A program made the position numbers and the translations under genes. This document shows positions 1-12,481 of a stretch of 64,000 bases of DNA, one piece after another. The notes below the pieces were generated by a model. That model did no database searches. It was not told where the DNA came from and saw only the letters and a program-made list of their open reading frames with translations. The first letter of the stretch is position 1. Every line of letters begins with the position of its first letter. Source of the stretch: Protopterus annectens (Eukaryota; Chordata; Ceratodontiformes; Protopteridae); contig NC_056725.1 of NCBI RefSeq assembly GCF_019279795.1, positions 1,746,683,626 to 1,746,747,625 of the forward strand, written 5' to 3'.

Positions 1-960
1 AAGTCATGGCTTGATGAACCAGTACTGAAGTAATCATGTGACTATTGTTATTAACATATGAGGTGCCTTTGCAAATGCACAATAAGTGTTGTAACATGTA
101 TAATAAAAATGATGTCACAATACTCACCCAACAATATATAACATCTGCATACAATATTCAGGCTTTCTGGCGTAAAGAGCTGTTGAAAAAATTAATAAAC
201 CTTGTGTTTGCATAATTCATAACCAGCTTTTTTCATGTCCGAACGACTTGGTGAAAAGAAAGAGACTTTCAAAAGCTACCATTAGCACACATGACCTGCA
301 TAACACTGACTGCATAATTTAATATTAAAATTAATCTGGAAGATTACGTAACAAACTTTTAGCTATGTTCTTTATCTGAAAGGATTTGAAACGTATTTGA
401 CAGAGTAGCTGAAAAGGTTATTGTCAACTACAGTTTTATCCGCCAGTAATCAAAATAGCAGGGTTACTACTTCACCCCTTTACTCAGCTCAGAATGCTTA
501 TAAAAATGCCAGCAAGGAAAATGACAGATTTTAAATACAACACAATACAATCTCTTTGTCTTAAATTTCATAACTACCAAGCTTAATATTCATTACATCA
601 GTTATTAAACAAATCATACATACAGTAAAAATGATCACAGCATGCTGCAGAAAAAAAATGGGTGCTAGGGCAAAAATAAATCCCCAACATAAGAGGGGGT
701 ATTCATAGTCATTAAAGCAAATGTGTTAGGGAATTTGGGGGAGAGCATAGACAGGTGCAGTTGAGCTGCAATTTACAGAGGCCATTTATGCCAGTTTGAG
801 TTGTCCTCAAATGTAGTTATAGAATTTACTCAAATGTAGTTATGCAAACGAGCAGACACTGAGATGGTAATGAGAAGTGATATAAATGTCCTTATGCTAA
901 TTAAGGCTATTTTATGCCATTTGTAATTTATAGTCAGTTTTTCCTGCTTTCCCCATCTTG
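1..960. other. unassigned AT-rich DNA
   Basis: I see no coding similarity, tandem array or recognisable element here. A short stretch (about 805-845) repeats the phrase CTCAAATGTAGTTAT twice. The 5' end of the Harbinger remnant may lie inside this block, but no terminal inverted repeat could be paired with confidence. Confidence 0.5.
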
Positions 961-969
961 TCGCAGATG

Positions 970-2320
970 CAGTATAAAAAGCTAAGCCTTGCCAAATGTA
1001 TCAGAGTTGCAAGTGGCAAAAATGCTATCTCTTGCAGTGAGTTTTGCTATTTCTTGGTCAGAGTTGCTTGTCTTGGCCAGGCCAAAACCGCTTGCCCCCA
1101 ATGGCATTTGCCCACCACAAAGGTGGAAATATAAGCAAAGGATTACTCATTATAACTTTGAAAATCATGAAATCCTTGATAGGTTTAGAGTGGACAGGGA
1201 CATTATAAGAGTCTTAGTGGGCATGTTCGACCCCCATGGAGCACTAGAGGAATACATGGACTCCTTATTCCTGTAGACACCAAAGTATGTATAGCCCTCA
1301 CTATACTTGGTACGGGGACCTTCCAGAGACAGTCTGGTGACACCTTGGGGATCTCACAAGCTTCTGCCTTGAGGATACTGAAGGAGCTCCTAGATGTTGT
1401 CTTGGCACATGTGGATCAGTACATCTATTTTCCGATGTAACCTCAGGTCCAAGCTCAGACTACATGTGCCTTGTATGGGATGGCATATTTTCCTGAAGTA
1501 CTCAGTGCAATAGATTCCACCCATTTTGCAATTAGGGTCCCTCTTGATCTACAGGGGAGTGGTACCCCAATAGAAAGGGCTTCCACTCCATCAGTTGCCA
1601 GGTAGTATGTGATGCATGAGGGGGTGCATGAGGGGGTGCATCACCAACATCTCTGCCCAGCATCCTGGCAGTGCACATAATTCCTATACCTGGCACACTG
1701 GCTAACTTTAATGCCTCTTCATGCAGGGCAGGATGCCTAGGGGTCATCTTGTTGGCAAGTTGAGAATTTTATTTTAAGTAAGTAGTTATTGTGTTAAACA
1801 TAATTGCTGTTTATTAATCTGTATTTTCTTATTTTGTCTCCTTTCCTCTTTCTATCCTCCGCTCTCTCTGTTTTGTTTTTTTTTTATGTAAGGGGATGCT
1901 AGATACCGACTGAGTCATGGCTCATGACCCTGGTGAGACATCCATCTGCAGCTGCAAAGGAGAAATATAAAACATCCCTGTCCCAAATCCATATTGTGAT
2001 TGAGAAGGTGGCCTCCTGAAGAGCCAATTCAGGTGCCTGAATGAGTCTGGGGACTGTCCTTCAGTATAATCTAGCTAATGCGAGTAGGATGTTCACTGCC
2101 TGTTGAATTTTGCATAATATGATTATGTGCCAGTCTAGTGTTTAAGTGATCCATGCTGCCACTGCAGCTCCCAGATCAGGTCCCACTATCACTAATGATG
2201 ATCACCTGACAGCATTAGTAAGGGACCCCATGTGGTATGCTCATGCATGACATGTAGCTGCACAGGTTAAAAGGTGGCATCTAGTCCAGAAATATCGACC
2301 AGGACACACATAGAGTATAA
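970..2320 (+). pseudogene. Harbinger (PIF/HARBI1-like) transposase, broken
   Basis: This is a remnant of a DDE transposase of the PIF/Harbinger superfamily, which cuts and pastes DNA transposons. An N-terminal piece (989-1276) ends in a frameshift near 1265. Reading continues through TFQRQSGDTLGISQAS (about 1318-1362), the typical helix-turn-helix stretch. AIDSTHFAI follows, holding the first catalytic Asp at 1513-1515. In the block resembling HPGSAHDS the second Asp is replaced by Asn (AAT at 1679-1681). After a GC-AG intron-like gap (about 1754-1896), the reading resumes with HPSAAAKEKYKTSLSQ and HIVIEK, the Glu codon being 2002-2004. FTACCILHNM-like residues follow near 2090. An in-frame stop lies near 1438. 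The protein is inactive. A host-domesticated HARBI1 gene is unlikely given the stops. Confidence 0.8.
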
Positions 2321-3055
2321 CTGCTGCATGCAGTGATACCTGTGGATTATGCTGTGTGGTGCATGGTCTATTGTCACTGTTCATGTTACATTCTCTCTCT
2401 CATCTTAAAATAGTTTTTTTATTACTAGCTATTTTCCTGAGGGCTCACTGGTTTCTGTGCAGTGGTGATGAAAGGCAGCAAATGAATAAATAAGTCAACA
2501 GTTGCACATGCTGTATTTAACAACTGTTTTGTTTAATTATTTATTTACTATGCAATAAAAGTGATACTGCCAGAAGCAAAAAATGTAACTTTCATTTGCA
2601 ATTCCTGTGTAAAGAATTATGTTTCACTGCACATCACATTTCTTTCTTATTGTCCTTAAAAATATTTGTGAGCTCAGAATCTTTCTTCTTTTGTGCAGTG
2701 ATGGGGCTGTAGTGGTAGCAGTTACGTGTATATGGCAGGATGATTATTTCAGTGTGTCATTTCTGTATGATGTAGTGGACCTGGAAATGTTTGCTCATTG
2801 CTACTGTGATTTCTTATGCAACTGTAAGCATAAGGAATGGCAATGAATATATTATTGCTTTTTGGCCGAATGTTAATTTATGTACTTAACAGATGTACAC
2901 TGACTTCCCTCCTCCCCACAATACAATTGCATTTAATTACACATTTACAATATTGCAGTTTCAGAATATGGTGAAAGTAATAACTGGAAAGGGGATAACT
3001 TCATATATATGGCCAATCCTCCCCCACAGCTAAATCTTATTGTCAGTACACAGAC
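2321..3055. other. unassigned DNA between Harbinger and CR1
   Basis: No protein similarity is visible. Short poly-T runs and AT-rich sequence dominate. It may be the 3' part of the Harbinger element. Confidence 0.4.
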
Positions 3056-3059
3056 ATAG

Positions 3060-4082
3060 GGATCGGTCCTGGGTCCTCTCCTGTTTGGCATCTACTTCTC
3101 AAAAGTCCAGACCAAGATGGAGGGACTCTGGCTGACCAGGTTTACTGACAATTGCAAGCTGGGAGGCATTACCTCCCCAAGTGATGTAGACATCCTACAG
3201 AAAGGCCACAGTGAGACCAACGACTGGTGTCAAAACCATGGCCTTAAGTTTAATGCCAAAAAATAAGTCGTCATTCCCTTTGGAAAAAACTCAGTTCCCA
3301 CTAATTACCACATTGATGGTAGCCCACTGAACACTGAAGGCGTTATAAGAGATCTGGGGACACAGGTTGACAGAAACCTCTCCTTTGACCACCACATTGC
3401 CACTGTGGTCAGAAAGTCCTTCTATGTGGCACATCTCATTACCAAGGATTTTGCATCCAGGAAGAAAGAGGTCATCATCTCTCCCTACTCTTCCCTCATT
3501 AGACCAATCATCAAGTATAATGCCTCATTTGATATGTACCTCAATAAACATCTGCAACAGTTGGAAAGACCACAAAAGTACCTCACGAAGAGGATCCTAG
3601 GCCTTAAGCACATGCCCTACATGGACAGACTCAAAAAAGTCCAGCTTTTCTCTGCCTCATATCAGTCTATTAAGAGGCGATCTCTGCTTGGCTTACAAAC
3701 CTATATCTGACCCAGCCCTGTTAGAAATGTTACATCTAAAGAAATCCCAATCCCTCCACACCACACACTCCAGGGACCTCAACCTCATTACCACAATCAG
3801 GAGAACATGCTGGAGGGACAAGTTCATAACCCAGAGACTGCCAATGCTCTGGAATAGACTTCCCATACATGTCAAGCAGAGGACCTCACTGGCCCTTTTC
3901 AAGAGAAATCTTGATGAGTGGATGGGAAATAGAAAGTTCACCTGTGGGTCACTCCAGTGGCTCTACTTGATAGAGGCAGCGGGAACTAATGGCGGCATGA
4001 TGCCAGGGCACTTCTTTGGGCTAGGCTTGTAAAGGCTCCAGGTTCGTTGGCCTAGTATACACCTATGGACCTATAATAAATG
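3060..4082 (+). mobile_element. CR1-like LINE, 5'-truncated 3' end (copy A)
   Basis: This is the last third of a CR1-type non-LTR retrotransposon. It starts inside the reverse transcriptase at the SVLGPLLFG-type motif; the active-site FADD reads as FTDN, so it is dead. A stop follows KFNAKK near 3264. The C-terminal tail domain is readable in several pieces (3405-3710 and 3688-4032) with a frameshift near 3680: VRKSFYVAHLITK, SLIRPIIKYNASF, HLQQLERPQKYLTKRI, TCWRDKF and LPMLWNRLP. The 3' end has the CCTAGTA/CCTATG tail found in the other copies here. Severe 5' truncation is usual for LINEs. The CR1 clade is inferred from the RT style and the octamer-like tail. Confidence 0.82.
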
Positions 4083-4086
4083 TAAG

Positions 4087-5523
4087 TCACTGTAGTTCCA
4101 GATCAAATGAGTCATACACATCTCCTACTGATAGGCCGGGTAATGGTGCAAATGTTGTGGAGAATAGGCTACCATGGGAACTGTAAGGTGAGTTAGTCCG
4201 ATGCTCTGATCTAGAGGAGGAAGGTGATTCTCCTCTCAGCGACCTGACAGTGCTTTCTGACCATGACTTTGACCTGGAACTTGAGGTTCTCCTAGGTGTA
4301 CAGGACCATTTACATGGCCTGTGGGAAATGTGTTGCGACTGTTCACCATGAATGCTGACATTACTGCCTTGAGAGGCAGTGTTAGTATCATAGGATCTCC
4401 CCCCCATGTGTCTGGACAGACCCCCGTTCCCTTCCCTTTGTTAAACTGAGTCCAGCTTGACTCTGGTATGTCTAAACCAGGGTACAAATGGAGGCTGCAA
4501 CTGATGCCTGATGTGCCACCATATGACATATCAGTGACACCATGGTATTATCCCTGCCCTCTGCCAATTCAAAGCAGTATTTGAAATCTTAACACATACC
4601 CTGTAGGACTCTAACCATTTCTAGCTGACTCTCTGTTGCACTAATTTAATCCCTGTGTTATGGCACATGTCCTAGCATGCAGCTAGTGCTTCATGTGTTT
4701 CCTGAGGAAGTTTAAAATAACTTCTGCACCTGGCACCTCTTTGTAATACTGTCGCTCTGTGAAATGTGGCCTCATCCTACCTGACTTCATCCTCAAATTG
4801 TTCTTCTGCGTTTGGAGGCACTGGTGTGGATGTGCAAGTTTGTTCCTGGTGTACAAACATGAGTGGAATGTCAGCCTGTGTTTGACTTTATGATGCAGTG
4901 TCACTTTCTGTAGAGTTACTAACATGTGAGGTGAGACAGTCTGCCATTACACCAAGAGACTTTTTAACACTTCCCTCAGGTCACCTTATAAATACATCTA
5001 AGTCATCATCATCATCAGCAACACCCATTCTACTGCTGATTTCATCCATATTTATTGGTATAGTTGAACTGTTTGTTTGTGATGCTGAATCTGTAGAAAC
5101 CACTGCCAACACATTAACAGCAGTGTAACAGCATACGGTACAGCATGTTTACAGGCGGAGTGGCACTTACCATAAAGTCTGCCTTCATTTTCATTAGCTG
5201 CTGATGTACACAGTTGACCTAATAATGATGATGAATTGTTACGTGTTTAATTGCAGCACTATTTATCACCATTCAATGTTAAACATTTAAAAGGGGTATA
5301 CTTCAAACTAACCACCAGGAGCTGATGAATGCAAATGCTGCTGCAGACTTTGGTTTGAAGGAAAAATGTCCATGCCATTTCTATTTATTCCAGTTGAACC
5401 ATATTCTGTATCACAGTCATCCTCACAGAGGGACAGAAGGTATTGCCGTGCAGCTGAAATAATAACAGACAAAGTCTTACCACAAAATATAGGGCAATAA
5501 GGGAAAGGAAGGGAAGAAATCAA
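4087..5523 (-). pseudogene. possible Harbinger accessory (Myb-like) gene remnant
   Basis: Read on the minus strand, several open pieces look protein-like rather than random. An acidic stretch near 5010-5050 encodes DEISSRMGVADDDDDLDVF. It is followed by SLGVMADCLTSHVSNST and a Gln/Glu-rich part. A Ser/Arg-rich piece lies at 4407-4087. The pieces are split by stops and frameshifts. Harbinger elements usually carry a second gene for a Myb/SANT protein opposite the transposase, and the position fits. However, I do not see a convincing Myb domain, so this is inference only. Confidence 0.25.
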
Positions 5524-8300
5524 ATGCCACCATGGAAATATCAGATAAAGAAAATGATAAAGAAATTAAAACAAGAAGTGTCACTATTCGAAGAGTACAG
5601 AAGAGAGGACAGATAAAAGAAATACTTAGAAAACAGATGTGCTAAAAACAGTGTGCAGTATTAGAACAGACCAGAATACACTATTGCAAATAATAAACTA
5701 AAGATATAGGCACAGGTAAAACACTTAGAAGATACACAGATAAATCTAAAGGAAAAGTAAAAAAATAATAAGCAATTCATTGATTACTCAAAAAGTTTTA
5801 TAGAGAATTGGGGAAACAAAGCAAAAGGAATAGAAACACCAGCAAGAAAAGAAGAAATAGACACACTTTGAAGACATTTCTGTGAAGATCCCATGGAACA
5901 CAACAAAAATACTGAATGGATAAAAGAAGTAAAAAACACAGTAATAAGTTCAAATGTACAGGATAAGAAATTGGATGAAGTAATATCCAGAGAAACTGAA
6001 ACAAAATCAAGAAAAACTCTTAAATGGAAAACTCCAGGCCCAGATGAAGTCACCTAAAGTTTGTCTAAAAGTATTAACATCTTTACACAAAGATTTAGAC
6101 ATGAGTAAGTACTACTTACATGCACACCCCGAAGAGACACCAACCTGGTTAACAAGAAAAATTGTACTCCTCCTTAACAGTGAACCTGCAAGCCATCTTA
6201 AAAACCATAGACCAATAACTTGCCATCTGACAATGTATAAACTATATACTGGAATTGATGCTGAAAGAGTTTATCGCCATTTAGAAGAAAACTCAATCAT
6301 GGCAAAAGAACAAAAGCTTAACAAAAGGAAGTCATATGGAACAAAGGATCATCTGTTGCTAAATAAAGTCATAATGGAGAATTGTAAAAAAGGGAAGAAT
6401 CTAAGTATGGCATGGATAGATTACAAAAAAGCATTTTACAATATTCCACATTCATGGATAAAGGAGTACTTACATATGTATAAGATACACCCTACATTGA
6501 TCAGTTACATTACAGTGACCATGAAACAGTGGTGAACCACTTTGCAGCTAAGCCTTGATATTGCAGGGATAAAAAGTCAAAGGCAATATTCCAGGGTTAC
6601 GCTTTGTCACTGCTGCTCTTTTGTCTTACCCTTAACCCATTAAGCTGTCTACTTAACAAATTAGGTCATGGTTACAATTTGGCTCTCAGACAACAATAAA
6701 GTATAAAGACTTCTCATCTTTTTTTTGTGGATGATTTAAAACTGTATAGTTCAACAGATGAGGAGCTGAATGCACAACTGGAAGAGATCAAAACTTTCTC
6801 AGAAGACATAAGAATGTCATCTGGTCATTGTTCTTGATAAATGTGCACGAGCAATATTTAAAGAAAAGAAAATATCAGTCTGGGACAGGAATGTGATATA
6901 AACTAACCTGAGCAGGAGGGGGTGTATAAATATTTGGGAACTGATGAAGGATCAAAATAAAACATGAACAAATGCAAACAAAACTCAGTAAGGAATATTT
7001 TAGAAGACTAAGTTAATGCTGAAAATAGCTCTGACATCAAGGTACAAAGTCCAAGCTATAAACCAATCTGCTCTTCCTGTTGTAACTTACAGTTTTGGGG
7101 TGACTGACTGGGTCCAAAAGGTATCGGATCAGTTGGACAGGAAAACACAGAAAAATGCTTCACTCTTTTAAAATTATATATAAAAATCAATTTATACCAA
7201 GATTATATATTCCTCGTTCTGAAGGAGGTACAGGCCTCTTTGAAATCAATTACATGTATAGAACTGCAATCGTAGGACTGCATACATATCTGCTGACCTC
7301 ACAAGATCCAAATGCAGTGGAAGTTTTAAATCATGAGGAGAATAAGTCCAATATGACTTCCGCTTAGTTTAGCAGAAGCATATCAGTGTCAATTGGGAAT
7401 GGAAATCAAACCAGAAACAGATAAAAATCAGGCAGCAACTGAATGTGCCAAAAAACAAAAGAAAGAATATAAGGAAAAGGATCAGATGAGAAGGCAAGAA
7501 ATGTGAAAAGGTGTAAATATAGTTGGAGGTACAGAAAACCCCTCTAATAACCTCATGTCGATTAGGATCTGATGAAGGAATGTTTAAGGGAGGTGAATTT
7601 AAACCAAAAGATGAAAGGTTAATATTAGTGGCCCAGGATAGTGGACTATGTACAAGTTGGTTTACAAAGTCCATTGAACATGTGGGAGAAACAGACAAAT
7701 GCAGTCTCTGTAAAACAGAACTGGAAACAGTCACATCTTGTTGCTGGTTGTGATATACTAATGACAGATGGCCTGTATACCGAAAGGCGTAACAATGTGG
7801 CAAGAGTGTTGCACTGGGAACTGTGCAAACATTACAATCTTAAAGTAACGGAAAAGCAGTGGAAACATGAACCACAAAGTATGACTGAGAATGATGAAGT
7901 TTATATCACATGGGATCACTCATTACCAATTGTTCAAAAATAGATATGAGAACAGAACACCAGATATAGTAGTCCATGAAAAGAAGAAAAAAGTAGAATT
8001 GATCATTGAAATTGCTACACCCAGTAATTACAGTGTCTTATGTACAGAGAGACAAGAAGTCATAAATTACCAGGATTTGTAGGCAGAAACAAGGGCAATG
8101 TGGCAGAAAGATACCCAGACTTTTACTATAGTAGTGGAAGCAATGGGTCTCATAAAAGAATACAGTCTTATTTAGATATGCTACAATACATGTAGCTCCA
8201 TATGAACTGCAGAAGGAGTCAGTTCTGGGCACATTGCAGGTGCTGCGAAGAACACTTCTAGCTCACATCAAAGATTGAAACAGTACTAATTTCATGAACT
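5515..8300 (+). mobile_element. R4/Dong-like non-LTR retrotransposon with restriction-like endonuclease, decayed
   Basis: This is a single-ORF type LINE remnant. The N-terminal linker reads PPWKYQIKKMIKKLKQE near 5528. The RT begins near 6000 with GPDEV, then HRPITC, SYGTKDHLLLNK, and AWIDYKKAFYNIPHSW, which contains the palm Asp (open at 6044-6535). Motif ALSLLLFCLTLNPLS follows near 6600, and the FVDDLKLYS active site lies near 6728. A thumb/linker part (7155-7367) and a C-terminal part follow. The end carries RTPDIVV..ELIIEIATP (about 7950-8030), the PD-(D/E)xK endonuclease of RLE-type LINEs. The coding end is near 8277. Many stops and frameshifts are present. R4/Dong is the best guess; R2 or NeSL types are less likely. 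Confidence 0.72.
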
Positions 8301-8684
8301 TTAAACATCCTTTAATTTAGGAATGGGGTCCATTCCTAATGAATTTTTCTACTTCTCATAATTAACATATCTGCCTGGTATCTACTGTCTAAACTGTCCA
8401 CATATTACTCTCTCTGCAGTTAGTACCTATGCTATTAAATGCATTTTTGTTGTACTATGTCATGACATTATTCTGATTTTTTTTTATTTCAGGCATTGCT
8501 ACATTCCTTGTAAATAATTTAATGCTAACCAAATTTCTCAAACATATTGCAAATGTATTCTCAAAATACTGTACTTTTGCCTTGTATATATTAATATTGT
8601 ATAATCCTCTTTCTCTGTTTTTGTACTATTAAGTATCTTAATACTTGAATTATTATTTTTTTTCTTATTTTTTAATTAATTTCC

Positions 8685-8762
8685 TGGAGCTTTTCTCCTC
8701 AAGTCTCCACTGAAAAAGTCAGACTAACCTGGTTAACAAATTAAAAAATAAATAAATAAATG
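8685..8762 (+). repeat. L2-type LINE 3' terminus
   Basis: The sequence GGAGCTTTTCTCC, then a CTCC.CTGAAAAAG stretch, CTGGTTAACAAAT and an AATAAATAAAT tail, matches the 3' end at 11655-11750 and, on the other strand, at 52745-52850. The latter is attached to an L2-like reverse transcriptase. Only the untranslated end is present. Confidence 0.6.
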
Positions 8763-9844
8763 TCCTAAGTGCTGCAACGAGTACACAAGTTTCCTCATGG
8801 CTAAAGTTATCATGTCTATGCCTGGATACCTTATTCTCGATCTGTACTACGCAGGAGAAAAAAATAAAAGGGCTACAGTCAGACATTTGCCACACTACTG
8901 TCTGGATGACATCAGAAATTAAACTATAAACCACTGGCCTGCTACTACTGCCACCTACACAAATACATAAATAAGCAAACAGAACTGTGACTTCAATGTG
9001 CATAATTTCAGCTTATTTAGTACTGACAAAAAGTAATTACACCTACATTAAAATGCAGTACTGTCTGCCACTGCCATGTATTCCTATTCCCCTCTCACTG
9101 ACACTAGTAAAACAACATTTGCACGCACATCTGTATTTCTGTCTTCGGCACAGTGCACATTCCCATCTACAATAACCAGTTCTCAGATGTATAGACAATA
9201 TGAAAGCTCTGTAATGATGTATAGTTGACTTATTACAATTTCAGTGAACAGTATCACAAGTCAAACAACTTGTAAGCACTTCTCCATAATTAACCCATCA
9301 TGCAATGTTATGTTTAAATGTAAACTATAGTTTGAATGCATTGCAACTGACCTTTAAAACATTATGACAGTAACTGTTAATTGGCCTGTTAATAACTATT
9401 TTTTAATTCATAAACTTTTTCTTACTTTTTGATATATGTGGTAAACTAAGTAATTTCTCACCTATCTTGGTTATTTGCGAATCGGTATGGTGCAGCTCAA
9501 ACTTGTGGAGTGAATTCAGGCCAATTTACACATTTACTATGCAAATCAGGCTAATCTACACTCATGTCTATGAATCATAATATAATGCAAATGTGTTACA
9601 AACTACATCAGCATATTCCAGATTTTCAATGATTGTGAACACATGTGACACACTATATGAATGAATTTGAAAAGCTGTGGATGCACCATAGATGTTTACA
9701 AGCTTTGTAGCCATCTGCAGCAATGCCAAGCTGTTTGCAGACACATGCTGCTTGGCCAAAACTAGCCAATATAAAAATATACTGGTAAAATTAAAAACAG
9801 TCATCTGAATGTCAGGTTGCAAAGAATCCCTGGTCATTCAAGTC
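8763..9844. other. unassigned DNA
   Basis: No coding similarity, tandem repeat or known element was recognised in this AT-rich block. Confidence 0.45.
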
Positions 9845-10137
9845 TGCATACCTCTCAACCTTTTAGCTCAAGAAACCTGGATAGAGCAAACATTAATGTG
9901 GGGAAAGGCCCAAAAAATAGGGACAGATTTTAAATATTGCTCTTATAAACCTAGAAAGTTGTTATAATAACAGGCTTTGCATTAACATGCATTTTCGGAA
10001 GAAAATGAAGCCTGGAACTCAAATGTCTGTCATCTTTTGGTGACTTCAGTCCTTAGTGATTTGCCAGAAAAACACAAATTTTATGAGGAATGAATCAAAA
10101 TCATGAGCCAAAAATCTGAACAGTTGAGAGGTATGCA
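9845..10137. mobile_element. MITE with TGCATACCTCTCAAC termini (copy 1)
   Basis: A 293-bp non-coding unit begins TGCATACCTCTCAAC and ends with its reverse complement GTTGAGAGGTATGCA. It shares its interior (GGGACAGATTTTAAAT, TCTGTCAT and AAAACACAAATTTTA-like stretches) with two units at 26029-26347 and 27332-27632. Short size, inverted termini, no ORF and several copies are the marks of a non-autonomous DNA transposon. The superfamily is unknown because no clear target duplication is visible. Confidence 0.75.
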
Positions 10138-10974
10138 AGTTTGCATGTCACAGTCTAACAAGTGATACAAATCAAAAAGTCCTAGAAATACTGCATTAAA
10201 TTAGTACTGACATTTATTTCTCCACTACTGATTTAAAAAAAAAGTGATGAAAAAGCAATAAGTCCCACTTCACTGCATGAAACCGAATGCTGCTAAACTA
10301 AGATATAAAAAAATGTAACTGTTATGAAGAAATATTACTGGTAACACTTACTGTTACATATAAATGTAGAAATAATCCATTAGTAACTGTATGGTCTGGT
10401 AAGTGCTTCCCTTTTAAGAAAAAAAGTGTGAGACAATGCAGGCACTCCAACATGTTAGCCTGGCAAGCCTCACTGAATGGGGGTTTCAGAATTTGGTTGA
10501 GGATGTACTGGCATATCTAGTGGACAGGAGAGAATTCAGCCAGTCGAAGCCTCTCTTCAGTGTGTAGAAGACATGCTTGCCCAGTTGGTTCAGGCCACTG
10601 TGCCAACAAGGGCCCTGACCTCCTCAACATCAGGGATCTCCACTGCAACACCATCTGGCAGTGGATGTGTTTTAGGCTCTGTGGACTGGGTACACAAGCT
10701 CCAGTCTTCAATAGCTCATGTGAGTTTTGATTGGAACACATATGAGACAGAGATGGTTTCACTTATTTATTATTTATTTAAAGTATTAACTGGGGTAGCA
10801 GTAATCCAAGTGGACCCATTTCAGACTCAGCCAACAGTTCAAACAGGGATAATACAGTGGTATATATACATGTTACAACAGAGTTGATATACAACAACAG
10901 TGGTTCCATCCTGAAGAAGAGCTACTTACAACAGTTTTAAATTTAGTGTTAGAAAGTATTTTGGAGTGTTGGTA
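10138..10974. other. unassigned DNA with short open frames
   Basis: Open frames at 10573-10887 (+) and 10517-10762 (-) exist, but neither resembles a family I know. The stretch around 10765-10840 resembles, weakly, a reversed L2-like tail. Confidence 0.35.
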
Positions 10975-11195
10975 TTCAGTAAATTTACAGCATCGCCTCA
11001 CAGTAAGATGTTGTCCTGTTTGATTCTCAGCTAGAGCGTCTTCTGTGTGGAGACATGCGTGAATGGGTGTACCTTCATTGAAGGTTGTGTGTCAGAGCTG
11101 GCAACTCGGCACGTAAAAATCTACTGCAAATCATTAGCGGACCGGAGTTCTGCTGTGGCGATCCCTAACTGGGAAAAGCCGAAAGACACAACAAC
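10975..11195 (+). mobile_element. tRNA-derived SINE, degenerate internal-deletion copy
   Basis: This matches the full SINE at 62133-62467 read in the opposite direction. Shared pieces are GCCTCACAGTAAGA, a B-box-like TTTGATTCTCAGC, TTCTGTGTGGAGAC, GAGCTGGCAACTCGGC, and GGCGATCCCTAACTGGGAA followed by AAGCCGAAAGA. About 100 bp of the centre (the GTTTCCTC..CATGC part) is missing. It ends in an A-rich CAACAACAA tail. Confidence 0.75.
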
Positions 11196-11249
11196 AATGA
11201 GGAGGGGGTCTACTTAATATGTGGTCCAGTCTCATAACCTCCTGGAGAT

Positions 11250-11752
11250 ACAGTGACACAGTCTTTATCCTACTCAACTCCAGGAGAAACTATATCCTTA
11301 AATATGAACAAGTATCTATTCATACCTTACACCTTCTTACTCCCATTTTTTCACTCACTTCCTAAGTTCTATCAATTTCTCTCACCCGACTCTCTGTCTA
11401 AATATGTCATAACCCTGTTTATTTCCACCACTTCATGTTGAAATCCCTCTTTGTATTTTACTAACTCTTCTTTAATTTCTCTAAACTGGCTAAAATTTCT
11501 CTAAATATTAAAGCATTGTCATATAAGCTGTATCTATTTTCTTAGTCAAAGTTTTCACATTATGTCTAATTTGGTATAATTATTTATACTGTAGATGTTT
11601 TTGTACTATTTTTGAAGAGTGTAAAATTATTGTTTTTAAAATGTTTTTGTAATACTGGAGCTTTTCTCCCTGAGCATTCACTGAAAATATAAACCTACCC
11701 ACTTGAACTTTCCCCGTAATCAAATGTCAATCAATCAATCAATAAATGAATA
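11250..11752 (+). repeat. L2-type LINE 3' untranslated end
   Basis: The right part (11655-11752) carries GGAGCTTTTCTCC, TTCACTGAAAA and a (CAAT)n/AATAAATG tail, as at 8685-8762 and 52745-52850. The sequence upstream (11253-11650) is T-rich, with no clear protein motif, and is taken as the untranslated region. Confidence 0.5.
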
Positions 11753-12481
11753 GTTGTCGACGGTCACTCATTCTCCAAGGTGCAGCAATCAAGATGTGAG
11801 AATAATAAAGTAAGGGGGTATGGAGAGGAGTACAAAGGGCTTACCACCTGCAACACATGATGTTTTTATAAATGTTATATGAGCTTGAATTGTTCGTGTG
11901 TCTGATAACCTGTAATCCAAGACTGCCGGTACAGCTTGCTCAGTATAAGCTATTTTTCTGAGCTTTTGAGATATAAGCTTATGTGAGGGAAGGAGGCACA
12001 GTGGAATCATCTTAACTTGGGGAGCAAGGAAATAATGTAAGCTACTAGCTTAGCCAGTGTTGGGGTAAGACAGGGAAATTCAAAGTCATGTGAATACATG
12101 TTTAGGTTTAATATACTCTGCTGCAGAATTCTAAAGCTGTATTTCTGCCAGGGATATTTCACCTGGGAATAAACGTGATGAAACTCCAAGATTAATGCTG
12201 AAACCAATGCAAAATACTGTTTACACCCACATTTAACACAAATATCTAATCTGTGATTAGACTAGACATATTAATTTTGACCAAGTCTATTCCTGTAACT
12301 GTATATATCCAATCCCCAACAAACTTGTAGATAAAAGGGTACTGTCATATATGGTTAAATCTGCATGACTTTTTGAAATGATGTTAAAAAGCTTTATTAT
12401 TACTGAATCAGTATGCACTGTTCTGCAGATTTTACATTTAAGAATTATATCAGGAGAGATCACCATACACAAATATTTGCC
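11753..12481. other. unassigned DNA
   Basis: No element or coding similarity was recognised. Confidence 0.4.

Noticed and set aside
10765-10840. Reversed L2-like tail
   Set aside because: Similarity to the 52745-52850 end is only patchy and may be chance in AT-rich DNA.
10517-10887. Overlapping open frames on both strands that could be a small gene
   Set aside because: No recognisable domain, similar openness on both strands, and no splice or promoter evidence.
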